Notes: generated by a model not told the origin, from the letters alone. Counted from the first letter of the stretch, positions 33,061 to 42,199 are shown. The stretch is DNA of 53,022 bases from Magnetococcales bacterium (GCA_015232825.1 JADFYY010000003.1:1-53022); one strand, 5' to 3'. Numbers and translations are program-made.

Positions 33061-34149
33061 ATGATCCCTATTAAAATCAATTTTATTCATTGGGTGTCTT
33101 GGAGAATTTTATCCCGTTTCTCCATTCTTGCGATTATTGCGATATGCTTTTTATTTTTTATATCAATGCCAAGCCGTTCTTTTGATCAAAAAAGTCCAGT
33201 TCTCACCAAAGAGGAACAAGAGCTTCGGGTTCCATTGGAACAGCATATCAAAATGCTTGCGGAGACGATTGGTGAGAGGAATTTGTGGCATGAAAATTCT
33301 CTTCGTCTCTCTGTCAATTATATTAAATCCATATTTGAAAGTTATGGTTATTTTCCTGTCGAGAAATCCTTTACATTAAATAAAGAATCTATAATTTTAC
33401 GACTGGAAAATCTGGATGCTCCTGAAGAGTTTATTCAAGCGAATATGGTGAAATTGCCTGAAAAAATGGTCGTCTCGAATATTGAAGCCGAATTGCCCGG
33501 TCTGGTAAAAGATGAGATTGTCATTGTCGGGGCCCATTATGATTCTGTGTTTGGAAGCCCTGGAGCCAATGATAATGCCTCTGGGGTGGCTGCGATTTTA
33601 GAGTTGGCCAGGATACTCAAGAATAATCCACAACGACGAACCGTGCGTTTTGTCGCTTTTGTCAATGAGGAACCACCGTTTTTTGATGATGAGTCAATGG
33701 GCAGTCGGGTGTATGCCCTGGAGGTCGCCAAGAAAAAAGAGAAGATCGTCTCTATGTATTCATTGGAAACCATCGGTTGGTACTCAGATGAGCCAAAAAG
33801 TCAAAAATATCCCATACCTTTGTTAAACCCGTTTTACCCAAGTAAGGGTAATTTTTTGGGGTTTGTGGGCAATTTTTCATCATGGTCGTTGTTGCGTCAG
33901 AGTGTGGGCTCTTTTCGACGTCACACCCCTTTCCCTTCCGAGGGGTTGGCGGCTCCTGAGTGGGTTGAAGGGATCAATTGGTCAGATCATGCCTCTTTCT
34001 GGAACGAAGGAATCCCAGCCATTATGGTAACGGATACCGCTTATTTTCGTTATCCATTCTATCATAAAAAAGAGGATACCCCAGATCGGATCGATTTCTC
34101 TGCCTTGGCCCGCGTTGTGTTTGGCTTATCGAAAGTTTTGGCAGATTGA
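33061..34149 (+). CDS. M28-family metallopeptidase, membrane-anchored
   Basis: The 362-residue protein has one N-terminal hydrophobic helix (FSILAIIAICFLFFISM), so it is probably periplasmic and anchored or exported. The two-zinc peptidase motifs are present: H159 and D161 in GAHYDS, D171 in GANDNASG, E203/E204 in VNEEPP, a later SLETIG and a terminal histidine in YHKKEDTPD. M28 enzymes are aminopeptidases or carboxypeptidases; the substrate is unknown. An AAGGAG ribosome site lies 11 bp before the ATG. It has no clear operon partner. Confidence 0.9.
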   Translation: MIPIKINFIHWVSWRILSRFSILAIIAICFLFFISMPSRSFDQKSPVLTKEEQELRVPLEQHIKMLAETIGERNLWHENSLRLSVNYIKSIFESYGYFPVEKSFTLNKESIILRLENLDAPEEFIQANMVKLPEKMVVSNIEAELPGLVKDEIVIVGAHYDSVFGSPGANDNASGVAAILELARILKNNPQRRTVRFVAFVNEEPPFFDDESMGSRVYALEVAKKKEKIVSMYSLETIGWYSDEPKSQKYPIPLLNPFYPSKGNFLGFVGNFSSWSLLRQSVGSFRRHTPFPSEGLAAPEWVEGINWSDHASFWNEGIPAIMVTDTAYFRYPFYHKKEDTPDRIDFSALARVVFGLSKVLAD

Positions 34150-34157
34150 GATGTTGC

Positions 34158-34191
34158 TGTGTGATTTGCCACACTGTGTGTGTGATCTGCC
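34158..34191. promoter_or_regulatory. Two direct 13-bp repeats, likely regulator sites, upstream of the TonB locus
   Basis: TGTGTGATTTGCC (34158-34170) and TGTGTGATCTGCC (34179-34191) are in the same orientation with starts 21 bp apart, two helical turns. The first also contains TGTG-N6-CACA symmetry. They lie 25 bp upstream of a consensus TATAAT. A 12-bp match to the first recurs at 42596-42607. Confidence 0.5.
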
Positions 34192-34210
34192 GCAAAATAG
34201 ATGTGCGCAA

Positions 34211-34224
34211 GATATTATAATATC
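34211..34224. promoter_or_regulatory. Palindrome containing a consensus -10 box
   Basis: GATATTATAATATC is a perfect 14-bp palindrome that contains TATAAT (34216-34221), about 88 bp before the receptor ATG. No good -35 is present 16-18 bp upstream, so activation from the adjacent repeats or repression by a Fur-like protein is possible. Confidence 0.45.
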
Positions 34225-34308
34225 CATTAATTCAACTAATTGATCATTGGCGCAACTCTTGAGTATCTTCCTTTGGATTATCAACATTTTTCTCAAGGAT
34301 CATTGCTC

Positions 34309-36456
34309 ATGTCTCGAACCGTTGCGAGTCGTATTGGCAGACCTGTCTTTTTGATTCTGGCTGGCATTTTGAGTGTGGCCCACGCCAGGGCTGGAGAGGC
34401 GGAATTTTTGCCTGAAGTCACCGTGACCGGGACGCGGGAAGGTCAACCTGTTTCCGAAACAGCGGCCACCGTGGATGTGATCAAGGAGCAGACCATCCGT
34501 GAACAGCATCCGACCCATCCCGCCGAAATTTTGGGGAAGGTTCCAGGCGTCTGGATCAACAAGGCCGGTGGCGAGGGGCATATGACCATGATCCGTCAAC
34601 CATTGACCACGAGTCCAGTTTATCTCTACTTGGAAGACGGCATCGCAACCCGTTCCACCGGTTTTTTTAATCACAACGCCCTCTATGAAGTCAATCTGCC
34701 CATGTCTGGCGGACTTGAGGTCAATAAAGGACCGGGAAGTGCCCTGTATGGTTCGGATGCCATTGGTGGCGTGGTGAATGTTCTCACTCGTCAGCCACCG
34801 GACAAACTGGCCTTTGAAGGGAGTGGGGAGGTGGGTTCCTTTGGCTGGAAACGGCTCATGCTGACCGGGGGAGACCGCTTTGGTGACAATGGGGTGCGGG
34901 GTGACTTGAATGTGACCCATACCGATGGCTGGATCGAAAAAACCGCATTCGACCGTCAGAGCGCGACCTTGCGTTGGGATCGGGCCATTGGCGATAAGTC
35001 GTTTTTGAAGACCACAGCAACCTTTTCCAACATTGATCAAGAAGGGTCTGGCTCCTCGAATATCACCAAAGACGATTTACAAAACAATCCTCGACGCAAC
35101 TATTCACCGATCACCTTTCGCAAGGTGCAGGCGTTTCGATTGGTATCGGCCTATGAACGGGAAGATGAAAATCAACTGGTGAGCGTGACCCCCTATTTTC
35201 GTCGGGATTCCATGGAGATTATGCCCAGTTGGTCTATGGGCTATGATCAAACCCTTTATAACACCTTCAATGACTCCTATGGTTTGATGCTGAAATATCG
35301 GTGGGATTTTCCCTTCTGGCGCACACGCGCCATTGTCGGTCTGGATGTGGATAACAGTCCGGGTGGCCGGGAGGAGAATAGTATTGTGACCACGGTGGCT
35401 GCAGGCACCGCAGGGGACTCCAAGGTCTATGACAGCTATGTCCAGGGGACACGGATCTATGATTATGATGTGACCTATCGTGGAATCTCTCCTTATGTTC
35501 ATGGGGAGTTTTCTCCCATCGAACGGTTGCGGATTTCTGCTGGATTGCGTCAGGATTTTATCCGTTATGCCTATGACAACAAGATGCCAGCCACGGCCAC
35601 GACCGTGGCCACCACGATTGGAACTAAGGTCTATGGCCATGCAGAGGATGGGACCATCGATTATGCCCATTTGAGTCCAAAGCTGGGGGCAACCTATGCC
35701 ATCACCGACACGTTGAGCGGCTTTGTTTCTTATAATCATGCTTTCCGCGCACCTTCGGAAGGTCAGTTGTTCCGTCCTTCTGCCAGTACCACGAGTGCCA
35801 AGGCGCAGATTACCGCTCAGGCAGCGTTGGATCTCAAGCCGGTCAAGGTGGACAGCTATGAAGTGGGGGTGCGCGATAAAAATGGCAAGGGGATCGATTA
35901 TGAACTCTCCCTCTATCATATGACAAAAAGCGATGATATCGTTGGCTTTCTCGATCCAACGGACGGGGTGCGTAAATCTTTAAACGCCGGGCAAACAACC
36001 CACAAGGGCATTGAGGTCGGTGTGGGTTTCGCGCTGGCCGATGATTGGCGTCTGAATAGTGCATTCTCTTATGCCAAGCATACTTATGATCAGTGGATGG
36101 TCTCGACTACGACCGATTATAATGGCAAAGAGATGGAAATCGCGCCACGTATCGTTGGAAGCTCCAACATCCGCTACGCGCCAGATCAAGGGCAAAATGG
36201 TCAAGCCAATCTGGAATGGGTGACTTTGGGGAGTTATTGGCTGGATCCAGCCAATACGAAAAAATACAGTGGCCATGACCTGTTCAATGTGCGTGGAAGC
36301 TATCCGCTGCAAAAAAATCTTGACCTGTTTGGCAGTGTCACCAACCTGTTCGATAAACGGTATGCGGAAACCGGATCCCTCAGTTTCGCCGGAAATGAAC
36401 TCTATGCCCCTGGTATGCCACGCATGGTCTTCATGGGGGTCGAAGTCAAATGGTGA
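34309..36456 (+). CDS. TonB-dependent outer-membrane receptor
   Basis: The 715-residue protein has a signal peptide (ending near ARAGE), a TonB box-like LPEVTVTGT, a plug domain (PAEILGKVPGVWINKAGG, KGPGSALYGSDAIGGVVNVLT) and a beta barrel ending FMGVEVKW with the terminal aromatic residue. It imports a scarce ligand using energy from TonB. The ligand is not identifiable from sequence; the downstream redox proteins suggest a metal or metal chelate. ATG 34309 has AAGGAT upstream and gives a proper signal peptide; the frame from 34240 does not. The stop overlaps the next gene. Confidence 0.94.
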   Translation: MSRTVASRIGRPVFLILAGILSVAHARAGEAEFLPEVTVTGTREGQPVSETAATVDVIKEQTIREQHPTHPAEILGKVPGVWINKAGGEGHMTMIRQPLTTSPVYLYLEDGIATRSTGFFNHNALYEVNLPMSGGLEVNKGPGSALYGSDAIGGVVNVLTRQPPDKLAFEGSGEVGSFGWKRLMLTGGDRFGDNGVRGDLNVTHTDGWIEKTAFDRQSATLRWDRAIGDKSFLKTTATFSNIDQEGSGSSNITKDDLQNNPRRNYSPITFRKVQAFRLVSAYEREDENQLVSVTPYFRRDSMEIMPSWSMGYDQTLYNTFNDSYGLMLKYRWDFPFWRTRAIVGLDVDNSPGGREENSIVTTVAAGTAGDSKVYDSYVQGTRIYDYDVTYRGISPYVHGEFSPIERLRISAGLRQDFIRYAYDNKMPATATTVATTIGTKVYGHAEDGTIDYAHLSPKLGATYAITDTLSGFVSYNHAFRAPSEGQLFRPSASTTSAKAQITAQAALDLKPVKVDSYEVGVRDKNGKGIDYELSLYHMTKSDDIVGFLDPTDGVRKSLNAGQTTHKGIEVGVGFALADDWRLNSAFSYAKHTYDQWMVSTTTDYNGKEMEIAPRIVGSSNIRYAPDQGQNGQANLEWVTLGSYWLDPANTKKYSGHDLFNVRGSYPLQKNLDLFGSVTNLFDKRYAETGSLSFAGNELYAPGMPRMVFMGVEVKW

Positions 36457-37235
36457 TGCGGGGAATTGGGTTGCTCATCTTTTTGGGTTTATTCTGGATT
36501 GTGGAGGCCAAGGCATCCGAGTGGACCCCTTATCCTCTGATACGCAAGGAGAGCAAGGGGCGTGATCAGGTGAGAATTCAGGTGAAAGAGTCTTCCGTTA
36601 CGGAGTTGGCCATCTATCCACCCGATCCATCCACCTCGGTGATGCGCATGCCGATGAGTGCGGACGGGGCGACGATTAAGGTCAATCAAGGTGGGGGAAA
36701 TTATCACTGGATTGCCGTGCAAACCGACTCTCCCCGTGAAACTTTCACCTTGGCAACGGTTCACTATTTTTCAGTACCGGGGGTGTCGCCTGCCGCTATG
36801 CTGGCCGCTCCCAAATCCCGATTAGAGATCATCCCGCAACCCCTGCCACGGGAATTTGCCACTTATCGCGCTGGGGAGAGGTGGTCTTTTCAACTTCGCT
36901 TTGATCAGCGTGTTGTGCCAGATCAGCTTGTGATCCTGTTTACCCCTGGTCAACCTGAGCAAAGATTGTTTACTGATGGGAAAGGAATTCTCAAGGTGGT
37001 TTTTCCTCCCTTTGGTGAACAAAAAAGTGCTAAAAAAGATCGTCGTCCAGTGCAGCCTTTCCAGCTTGTGGTAGAGCGGGTTGAAGGAGTGAAGAAATTC
37101 ACGACGGTTTTTCAACATGAATACGGTCCTGCTCCCCTAGTCGGTCGTGATCCAGTGATGGGTTGGCTGGTGGCTTGTTTGGGCATGGGGGCTGGGTTCC
37201 TTTTGTGGCGCAAACCCAGGGGGGGTGCCGTATGA
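36450..37235 (+). CDS. Periplasmic protein with C-terminal membrane anchor, uptake-locus partner
   Basis: The 261-residue product has a signal peptide (IGLLIFLGLFWIVEAKASE), a beta-rich periplasmic body and a final membrane helix (GWLVACLGMGAGFLLW) followed by basic residues. The body is loosely like DUF4198-type proteins that accompany TonB receptors for metals; this is a weak resemblance. The start overlaps the receptor stop and its stop overlaps the next start (ATGA), so the genes are tightly coupled. It may pass the ligand from the receptor to an inner-membrane protein. Confidence 0.7.
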   Translation: MVMRGIGLLIFLGLFWIVEAKASEWTPYPLIRKESKGRDQVRIQVKESSVTELAIYPPDPSTSVMRMPMSADGATIKVNQGGGNYHWIAVQTDSPRETFTLATVHYFSVPGVSPAAMLAAPKSRLEIIPQPLPREFATYRAGERWSFQLRFDQRVVPDQLVILFTPGQPEQRLFTDGKGILKVVFPPFGEQKSAKKDRRPVQPFQLVVERVEGVKKFTTVFQHEYGPAPLVGRDPVMGWLVACLGMGAGFLLWRKPRGGAV

Positions 37236-38284
37236 AAATGGGCTTTGTCTCTGGTTGGTCTCTGGCGCGTACCCGTTTTTTGGTACAGATGGTGATGTTC
37301 GTGGTGACGGTTTATGGTGGCGTGGTCATCGGTCCCTATGCCGCCGATAAAATCTCGACGGCCTTGCCAGCCCTTTCGTGTGTGTATGATCAAAAAAATG
37401 GGGCCTATTGTGCCTTGCGGCCCTTTCAGCATCAGACCAGCCATCAGGTTGGAGCGACATTGGCCAAAACCGGTTCTGTGGATTGGAATGTGCTAAAACC
37501 GTTGTTCATGACCTTGTTGGCGTTTCTGGCCTTTTTTGTGGTGCTGAACAAGGCTTTTTGTGGATGGGTCTGCCCTCTTGGGGCCACTCAGGAGTTTTTG
37601 TATGCCATTGGCCGACGGTTGCGTCTGGTCAGTCGCGGTTTGCCGGGTGGATGGCTGAATCGAGTGCGAGCGGTCAAGTGGCTCGTGTTGCTGCTGTTTG
37701 TGTTTGTTTTGCCTTTGGCCGCTGGCTTGGGTTGGCTCCCCCATGCCGCTGGAGAGGCTTGGTGTCGGGTCTGTCCCTCACGTCTGTTGACTACGTTGTT
37801 GACGGGTGATGGAGAGCAGATGGCCTTGGCCATGGGGGATGCTGGTGATATCGTTTTGGGAGTAATCGGAAACTTTTTGTTTGGTTTTGTTGTGATTGCG
37901 GCTTTTGTGGTGCGGCAACCGTTTTGTCGCATTTGTCCGATGTTGGCCCTGCAGGCGATTTTCAAGCGGATCGCCCCATTGCGCCTCACCAAGAATCTCC
38001 ATCCCAATTGTGGCCGCTGTCACTCCTGCCATGCGGCTTGTCCCATGGAGATCCCGGAAGTCGCCTCAAGGGAGGTTGCCACGGTATTCCATGACGATTG
38101 CACCTTGTGTGGTCGCTGCATGGAGTTTTGTCCACAGCAATCAGTATTGCAACTGCGTTGCGGTCCCTTTACCCTGTATCACTCTCGACCAGAGACTTTT
38201 CGCGCTCGCAGTCGCGAGGAGTTGGCGGATGGATCCTTGCGTCAGGTGACGTTAACCAATCGCAACAAAACGACTGGATCATGA
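37232..38284 (+). CDS. Membrane polyferredoxin (NapH/NosR/CcoG-like)
   Basis: The 350-residue protein has about five membrane helices and cysteine motifs CGWVCPLGATQEF, WCRVCPSRLL, FCRICPMLALQ, then two [4Fe-4S] ferredoxin motifs CGRCHSCHAACPMEIPE and CTLCGRCMEFCPQQSV. Such proteins pass electrons from the quinone pool or cytoplasm to the periplasm. In an uptake locus this could reduce an imported metal ion; that is inference. The start at 37232 makes a 4-bp overlap with the previous gene, and its own stop overlaps the next start. Confidence 0.88.
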   Translation: MKMGFVSGWSLARTRFLVQMVMFVVTVYGGVVIGPYAADKISTALPALSCVYDQKNGAYCALRPFQHQTSHQVGATLAKTGSVDWNVLKPLFMTLLAFLAFFVVLNKAFCGWVCPLGATQEFLYAIGRRLRLVSRGLPGGWLNRVRAVKWLVLLLFVFVLPLAAGLGWLPHAAGEAWCRVCPSRLLTTLLTGDGEQMALAMGDAGDIVLGVIGNFLFGFVVIAAFVVRQPFCRICPMLALQAIFKRIAPLRLTKNLHPNCGRCHSCHAACPMEIPEVASREVATVFHDDCTLCGRCMEFCPQQSVLQLRCGPFTLYHSRPETFRARSREELADGSLRQVTLTNRNKTTGS

Positions 38285-38910
38285 TCGAAATAGACGGTTT
38301 CGCGCTTGCAGCCACGGCTGTGCTTGGATTGACCATGGGACTGACGGCCTGTTCGGCCTTTTGTTTGCCCTATTTTGGCTCTTGGGTGTTGGGAGGAGAT
38401 GGAACCCGCTCCTGGAACGATGCCGGATGGTTTTTTTTGGGACGGGTGATCGCTTATGCCCTGTTGGGTGGGATGGCGGCGGCTCTGGGTCATGTGGTGT
38501 TACTTTCCGACTCTCCTTCCCTTGGTCGATTGGTTTTATCTGGGGTCAGTTTGCTGGCTGGTTTGTTTTTGCTGTTTTTTTCGTCTTCTCCTGGCACTTG
38601 TCATGGAGCTAAGTTCACCCATTGGCCGCCTTTGTTGCTTGGCATGGCTGTCAGCTTGGTTCCGTGTCCGCCGTTGGGTGCGTTGTTGGTCGCCTGTGCC
38701 TTGAGTGGTGAAATTGTCATGGGTCTGTTGCATGGGATGATATTTGGTTTGACCACCTCTCTGACTCCGGTTTTGTTGGCCTCTCTGTTGCTCGGCCATG
38801 CGGGTCGTGAGTTGCGGGGAATGTTTCCTGGTCTTGCCCCTTGGTTGCGGCGTGGGGCCGGGGTGGTATTGGTCATTTTGGCCGCACGACCTTTCTATCC
38901 GGTGTCATAG
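38281..38910 (+). CDS. DsbD/TauE-SafE-like membrane protein
   Basis: The 209-residue protein has six to seven hydrophobic helices, with cysteine-bearing motifs typical of the DsbD transmembrane family: GLTACSAFCLPYFGSW and VSLVPCPPLGALLVAC. DsbD-like proteins carry reducing equivalents across the membrane; TauE/SafE members export small anions. Given its overlap with the polyferredoxin gene, a redox role is more likely. The start at 38281 overlaps that stop by 4 bp. The tonB gene follows after 4 bp. Confidence 0.8.
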   Translation: MIEIDGFALAATAVLGLTMGLTACSAFCLPYFGSWVLGGDGTRSWNDAGWFFLGRVIAYALLGGMAAALGHVVLLSDSPSLGRLVLSGVSLLAGLFLLFFSSSPGTCHGAKFTHWPPLLLGMAVSLVPCPPLGALLVACALSGEIVMGLLHGMIFGLTTSLTPVLLASLLLGHAGRELRGMFPGLAPWLRRGAGVVLVILAARPFYPVS

Positions 38911-38914
38911 CGGT

Positions 38915-39580
38915 ATGGGCAAGGTGTGGTGGGCATTGAGCTTTTCCTTGGGGTTTCATCTGTTGTTGGGTGTTGGGTTGTTGTACTGGAAATCTCCTGG
39001 CGTGATCCATTCTCCCCGGCCTGAAGTGCGTTTTGAATTGGCGACCATTCCCGTGGTTCAAGAACCGCCCCCTAGGGTCGTCGAGCCTCCCGTTGAATTG
39101 CCAAAACCGGTGCCGCCGGTGCCTGTGAAGGATCCAGTGGTCAAAAAGTCGGTTCCCGTGCAAAAACAACCGCCCAAGGTGCGCAAGGTCGAAACGCCAC
39201 GTCCACTTCCGGTGGCGGCTGCCGCGCCTGTTGTTGCGGCGGCAATTCCTGCGGCCAAGAGCGAACCCATAACAGCCCTTCCTGTTGAGGTCTATCGTCC
39301 TCCAGATGTGCGAGCGGCTTATGCGGCCAATCCCAAGCCGGTCTATCCCCATTCCGCTCGACGCATGGGACGGGAGGGAGAGGTATTGTTGACGGTCGAG
39401 GTGACGGCAGAGGGTGGGGTGGCCCGTGTGACGATTCAGACCGGTTCTGGGGTTGACTCCCTGGATCAGGCGGCTTTGGAGGCTGTGGCCCGTTGGCGAT
39501 TTGTACCTGCGCAACGCAATGGTCGGAATGTCGCGGCCACGGTGACGGTTCCGATTCGGTTTCAATTGCAGAAGGAGTGA
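38915..39580 (+). CDS. tonB: Energy transducer TonB
   Basis: The 221-residue TonB protein has an N-terminal membrane anchor (ALSFSLGFHLLLGVGLLYW) and a long Pro/Val/Lys-rich spacer (VQEPPPRVVEPPVELPKP). The C-terminal TonB domain carries PVYPHSARRMGREGEVLL and LDQAALEAVARWRFVPA. It couples the ExbB/ExbD proton channel to the receptor encoded at the start of this locus. The start at 38915 was chosen because it gives a proper membrane anchor. It is dedicated to the locus by position. Confidence 0.92.
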   Translation: MGKVWWALSFSLGFHLLLGVGLLYWKSPGVIHSPRPEVRFELATIPVVQEPPPRVVEPPVELPKPVPPVPVKDPVVKKSVPVQKQPPKVRKVETPRPLPVAAAAPVVAAAIPAAKSEPITALPVEVYRPPDVRAAYAANPKPVYPHSARRMGREGEVLLTVEVTAEGGVARVTIQTGSGVDSLDQAALEAVARWRFVPAQRNGRNVAATVTVPIRFQLQKE

Positions 39581-39590
39581 GGAGAGGATT

Positions 39591-40163
39591 ATGGCTTGGT
39601 GGTTGAATGCGGATTGGGTGATCCGGGCGATTTTTATGATCTTGATTGCGTTATCGGTGATCGGTTGGACGATTATTGTTTACAAATTTGGACAATTGAA
39701 TCGTTTGTTGGGTCGTGAGAGACGGTTGCGGATCACTTTGGAGCAGGGGGGGAAGGTGCAGGCTGCCACAGCTTTGCTTGGCGGGATTGTGGCCATGAAT
39801 CCAGGGGTTTCTCATCAGGAGGCGCGAGTGGGACAGGCGGTACGGGAAAAGCGGGTTGATCTGGAGAGTGGATTAACCTTTTTGGCCTCCATTGGCGTTT
39901 CGACCCCGTTTATTGGTCTTTTGGGTACGGTATGGGGGATCATGCATGCATTGGCGGGATTGGGACAAAACGCCGCGCTCTCATTGGACTTGGTGGCCGG
40001 TCCAGTGGCTGAGGCTCTGGTGGCAACAGCCGTGGGATTGTTTGCCGCCATTCCTGCGGCAGTAGGTTATAATATGCTGATTCGTCGTTTGCGTCGTCTG
40101 ATGACCTTGGCTGAAGGCAACTTGTTGCGTTTGTTGGCTTATGATGAGGAGAGAAACCCATGA
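39591..40163 (+). CDS. exbB: ExbB/TolQ-family proton channel protein
   Basis: The 190-residue protein has an N-terminal membrane helix (FMILIALSVIGWTIIVYKF) and the conserved ExbB core: GLTFLASIGVSTPFIGLLGTVWGIMHAL and PVAEALVATAVGLFAAIPAAVGYN. It is shorter than E. coli ExbB (244). With ExbD it forms the proton-driven motor for TonB. It lies between tonB and exbD, overlapping exbD by 4 bp; the ribosome site GGAGAGG is close to the ATG. Confidence 0.93.
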   Translation: MAWWLNADWVIRAIFMILIALSVIGWTIIVYKFGQLNRLLGRERRLRITLEQGGKVQAATALLGGIVAMNPGVSHQEARVGQAVREKRVDLESGLTFLASIGVSTPFIGLLGTVWGIMHALAGLGQNAALSLDLVAGPVAEALVATAVGLFAAIPAAVGYNMLIRRLRRLMTLAEGNLLRLLAYDEERNP

Positions 40164-40570
40164 GTACCGGCCTGTTTGATGCGGATGGGGAGGATCGTCC
40201 TTTGGCCGAAATCAACGTGACTCCCCTGGTGGATGTGATGCTGGTGTTGCTGGTGATTTTTATTATTCTGGCCCCGGCCATGGCCAATTCGTTGAAGGTC
40301 AGTCTGCCTAGGGCTACCGGGGAGAGTGTTTTGCCCTCTTCTCCTTTGACCGTTGTTCTCCGCGCAGATGGCTCCACCTGGATTGGGGAGGAGCCTTTGG
40401 AGTCCACAGTTTTGGCCGAACGTCTGCGAACCGCTGCCCTGCGAGACCCGGATATCTTGTTGCGTATCGATGGGGATGGGGCGGTCCCGTATCAAAACGT
40501 TGCCCAGTTGCTCTCAATGGCACAAGGTCATGGCATTCATAAGATCGCCTTTACGACGAAGGCCCCGTAG
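40160..40570 (+). CDS. exbD: ExbD/TolR-family protein
   Basis: The 136-residue protein has EINVTPLVDVMLVLLVIFII, with the essential membrane aspartate (PLVDVML), and a periplasmic C-terminal domain (ILLRIDGDGAVPYQNVAQLL). With ExbB it channels protons to energise TonB. It is the last gene of the uptake operon and converges on motB with a 15-bp gap; no terminator hairpin is evident between them. Confidence 0.93.
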   Translation: MSTGLFDADGEDRPLAEINVTPLVDVMLVLLVIFIILAPAMANSLKVSLPRATGESVLPSSPLTVVLRADGSTWIGEEPLESTVLAERLRTAALRDPDILLRIDGDGAVPYQNVAQLLSMAQGHGIHKIAFTTKAP

Positions 40571-40585
40571 GATGTGATTAGCAAG

Positions 40586-41401
40586 TCAGCGTGCCAAGTT
40601 GGGTTCAATGGGTTTTGGGTTTGTCAGTAAACTGGGAATGGTTGACGTCGGCTTAATATCCCCTTTCCCGGCTTTTGGTTTCTCATGCATTTCAGGGGGT
40701 TCTGATGGGGATCGATAGGGTTCTCTTGAGATCATGATTTCAATACGATTATTCTCTTTGCGACCTTCTTTGGAGGCATTGCTGACCTTGGGCGCGTATT
40801 GGCCCATGGCCCGTACCTGCAATTTTCTGGGATCAATGTTCCCTTCGGTTGCAAAAAAGTTCACGACAGCGGAAGCTGCAAAGGCGGAATACTCCCAGTT
40901 GTTTTCATAGTTGCCTGAAGGTTTGTCGCTTCCGGTGTGTCCCATAACTCGAATATAATTTGGTTGTTCTTTGATTAAAGAAGCAATTTGCGATAACATT
41001 AATTTTGCTTCGGGGCGAATTTTATGACTGCCTGGGGACAAGAGCAGGTCAAAGTCTAGGTGAATCAGAAATCCCTCCTCCTGGGAGATGACCTCGGCTT
41101 CACCAGAGTCGATGCTGTTTTCTAAAACCACTTGCAATTTTTGCATGAGGTGGACCAAGATAATTTCATGTTGATATTCGGTAGCGATGAAATCTTCGCT
41201 GGCGGGCAGCGAAATGAGCTGTTGTATTTTCTGTACCCCGAACGCCTCGCGCAGGGAGCCAGCCATATCCTTAAATTTGACTATGTCGGTTGTAGACATG
41301 GAGATCAGTAGGATAAAAAAGGTCAGCAGCAGGGACATCAAATCCCCAAAGGTCAACAACCAAGCAGGAGCCCCTTTTTTGCACGGCGGACAGTCAGCCA
41401 T
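40586..41401 (-). CDS. motB: Flagellar stator protein MotB/PomB
   Basis: MotB anchors the flagellar stator to peptidoglycan. The 271-residue protein has an N-terminal WLLTFGDLMSLLLTFFILLISM helix with the ion-binding aspartate at about residue 20. It then has an OmpA-like peptidoglycan-binding domain (IRVMGHTGSDKP, RKLQVRAMGQY, NNRIEIMISR). The sequence after the helix (DIVKFKDMAGSLREAFGVQ) resembles Na+-driven PomB rather than H+ MotB. The start at 41401 follows AGGGGATC. It is transcribed after motA with a 45-bp gap. The Na+ preference is inferred. Confidence 0.93.
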   Translation of the reverse strand: MADCPPCKKGAPAWLLTFGDLMSLLLTFFILLISMSTTDIVKFKDMAGSLREAFGVQKIQQLISLPASEDFIATEYQHEIILVHLMQKLQVVLENSIDSGEAEVISQEEGFLIHLDFDLLLSPGSHKIRPEAKLMLSQIASLIKEQPNYIRVMGHTGSDKPSGNYENNWEYSAFAASAVVNFFATEGNIDPRKLQVRAMGQYAPKVSNASKEGRKENNRIEIMISREPYRSPSEPPEMHEKPKAGKGDIKPTSTIPSLLTNPKPIEPNLAR

Positions 41402-41446
41402 GAATGATCCCCTATAGCACAAAGATGATTAGGAGTATAGAGATGC

Positions 41447-42199
41447 TCAATCAAAATTACGCTGTATCGGCGGAACAGCAGCCTTCAGCGAAAGTTTTAG
41501 CATGTTGGGATTGATCCCTTTCTGGATTCCTACAATCGCATCGATAACCATTTTGCGAATGAGTTGTTCCTTTTGGCTGTAAGATTTAAGCTTAGCGGCA
41601 ATAGGAAGGGCGACCATGTTGGCCAGGAAGGCCCCGTAAAAAGTGGTAATCAGTGCCACGGCCATGGACGGTCCAATCTTGGACGGATCATTCATATCCG
41701 CAAGCATTTGCACCAGACCGATTAGGGTTCCGATCATACCAAAGGCTGGGGCCGTATCACCAATGCCCTCGTAAACAGCAATCCAATTGCTGTGACGCTC
41801 AGCAAGACAATCCAATTCTTTGTTGAGGGTCTCTTCTAGAAAATCTGGGGTCGCGCCATCCACACATAAATTGATGGCCAATTGCAAAAAACCGTCGTCA
41901 ACCTTGACCTTTTCCATAGCAAGGATTCCATCCTTGCGTGCTAGATTGGCCAGATTGGTCAGTTGTGTAACATAATCCTCTGGATTTTTGGGTTCAACCA
42001 GAATGGCCTTCATGAAGACCCCAACCGAACCAAATACCTCCTGCAAGGTGTGTTTGACAAATAAGACACAGATCGTACCGCCAAAAACAATAATAACGCT
42101 TGGCACGTCAACGAACAGTATAAACTTACCGCCCATTAGAATCGCCCATGTAATTAGGGAGAAACCAGCCACCAAACCGAAAATAGTTGCAATATCCAT
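41447..42199 (-). CDS. motA: Flagellar stator protein MotA/PomA
   Basis: The 250-residue protein forms the ion channel of the stator with MotB. It has four membrane segments, beginning MDIATIFGLVAGFSLITWAI. The conserved cytoplasmic region and the PAFGMIGTLIGLVQML and VALITTFYGAFLANMVALP segments line the channel. The length and the FVDVPSVIIVFGGT segment match PomA (Na+ type, 253 residues). No other flagellar genes adjoin it, so this is a separate stator locus. A small gene ends about 5 bp upstream. Confidence 0.94.
   Translation of the reverse strand: MDIATIFGLVAGFSLITWAILMGGKFILFVDVPSVIIVFGGTICVLFVKHTLQEVFGSVGVFMKAILVEPKNPEDYVTQLTNLANLARKDGILAMEKVKVDDGFLQLAINLCVDGATPDFLEETLNKELDCLAERHSNWIAVYEGIGDTAPAFGMIGTLIGLVQMLADMNDPSKIGPSMAVALITTFYGAFLANMVALPIAAKLKSYSQKEQLIRKMVIDAIVGIQKGINPNMLKLSLKAAVPPIQRNFD

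Noticed and set aside
34300-35919. Long minus-strand frames of 246 and 271 residues
   Set aside because: Antisense shadows of the TonB receptor without start signals.
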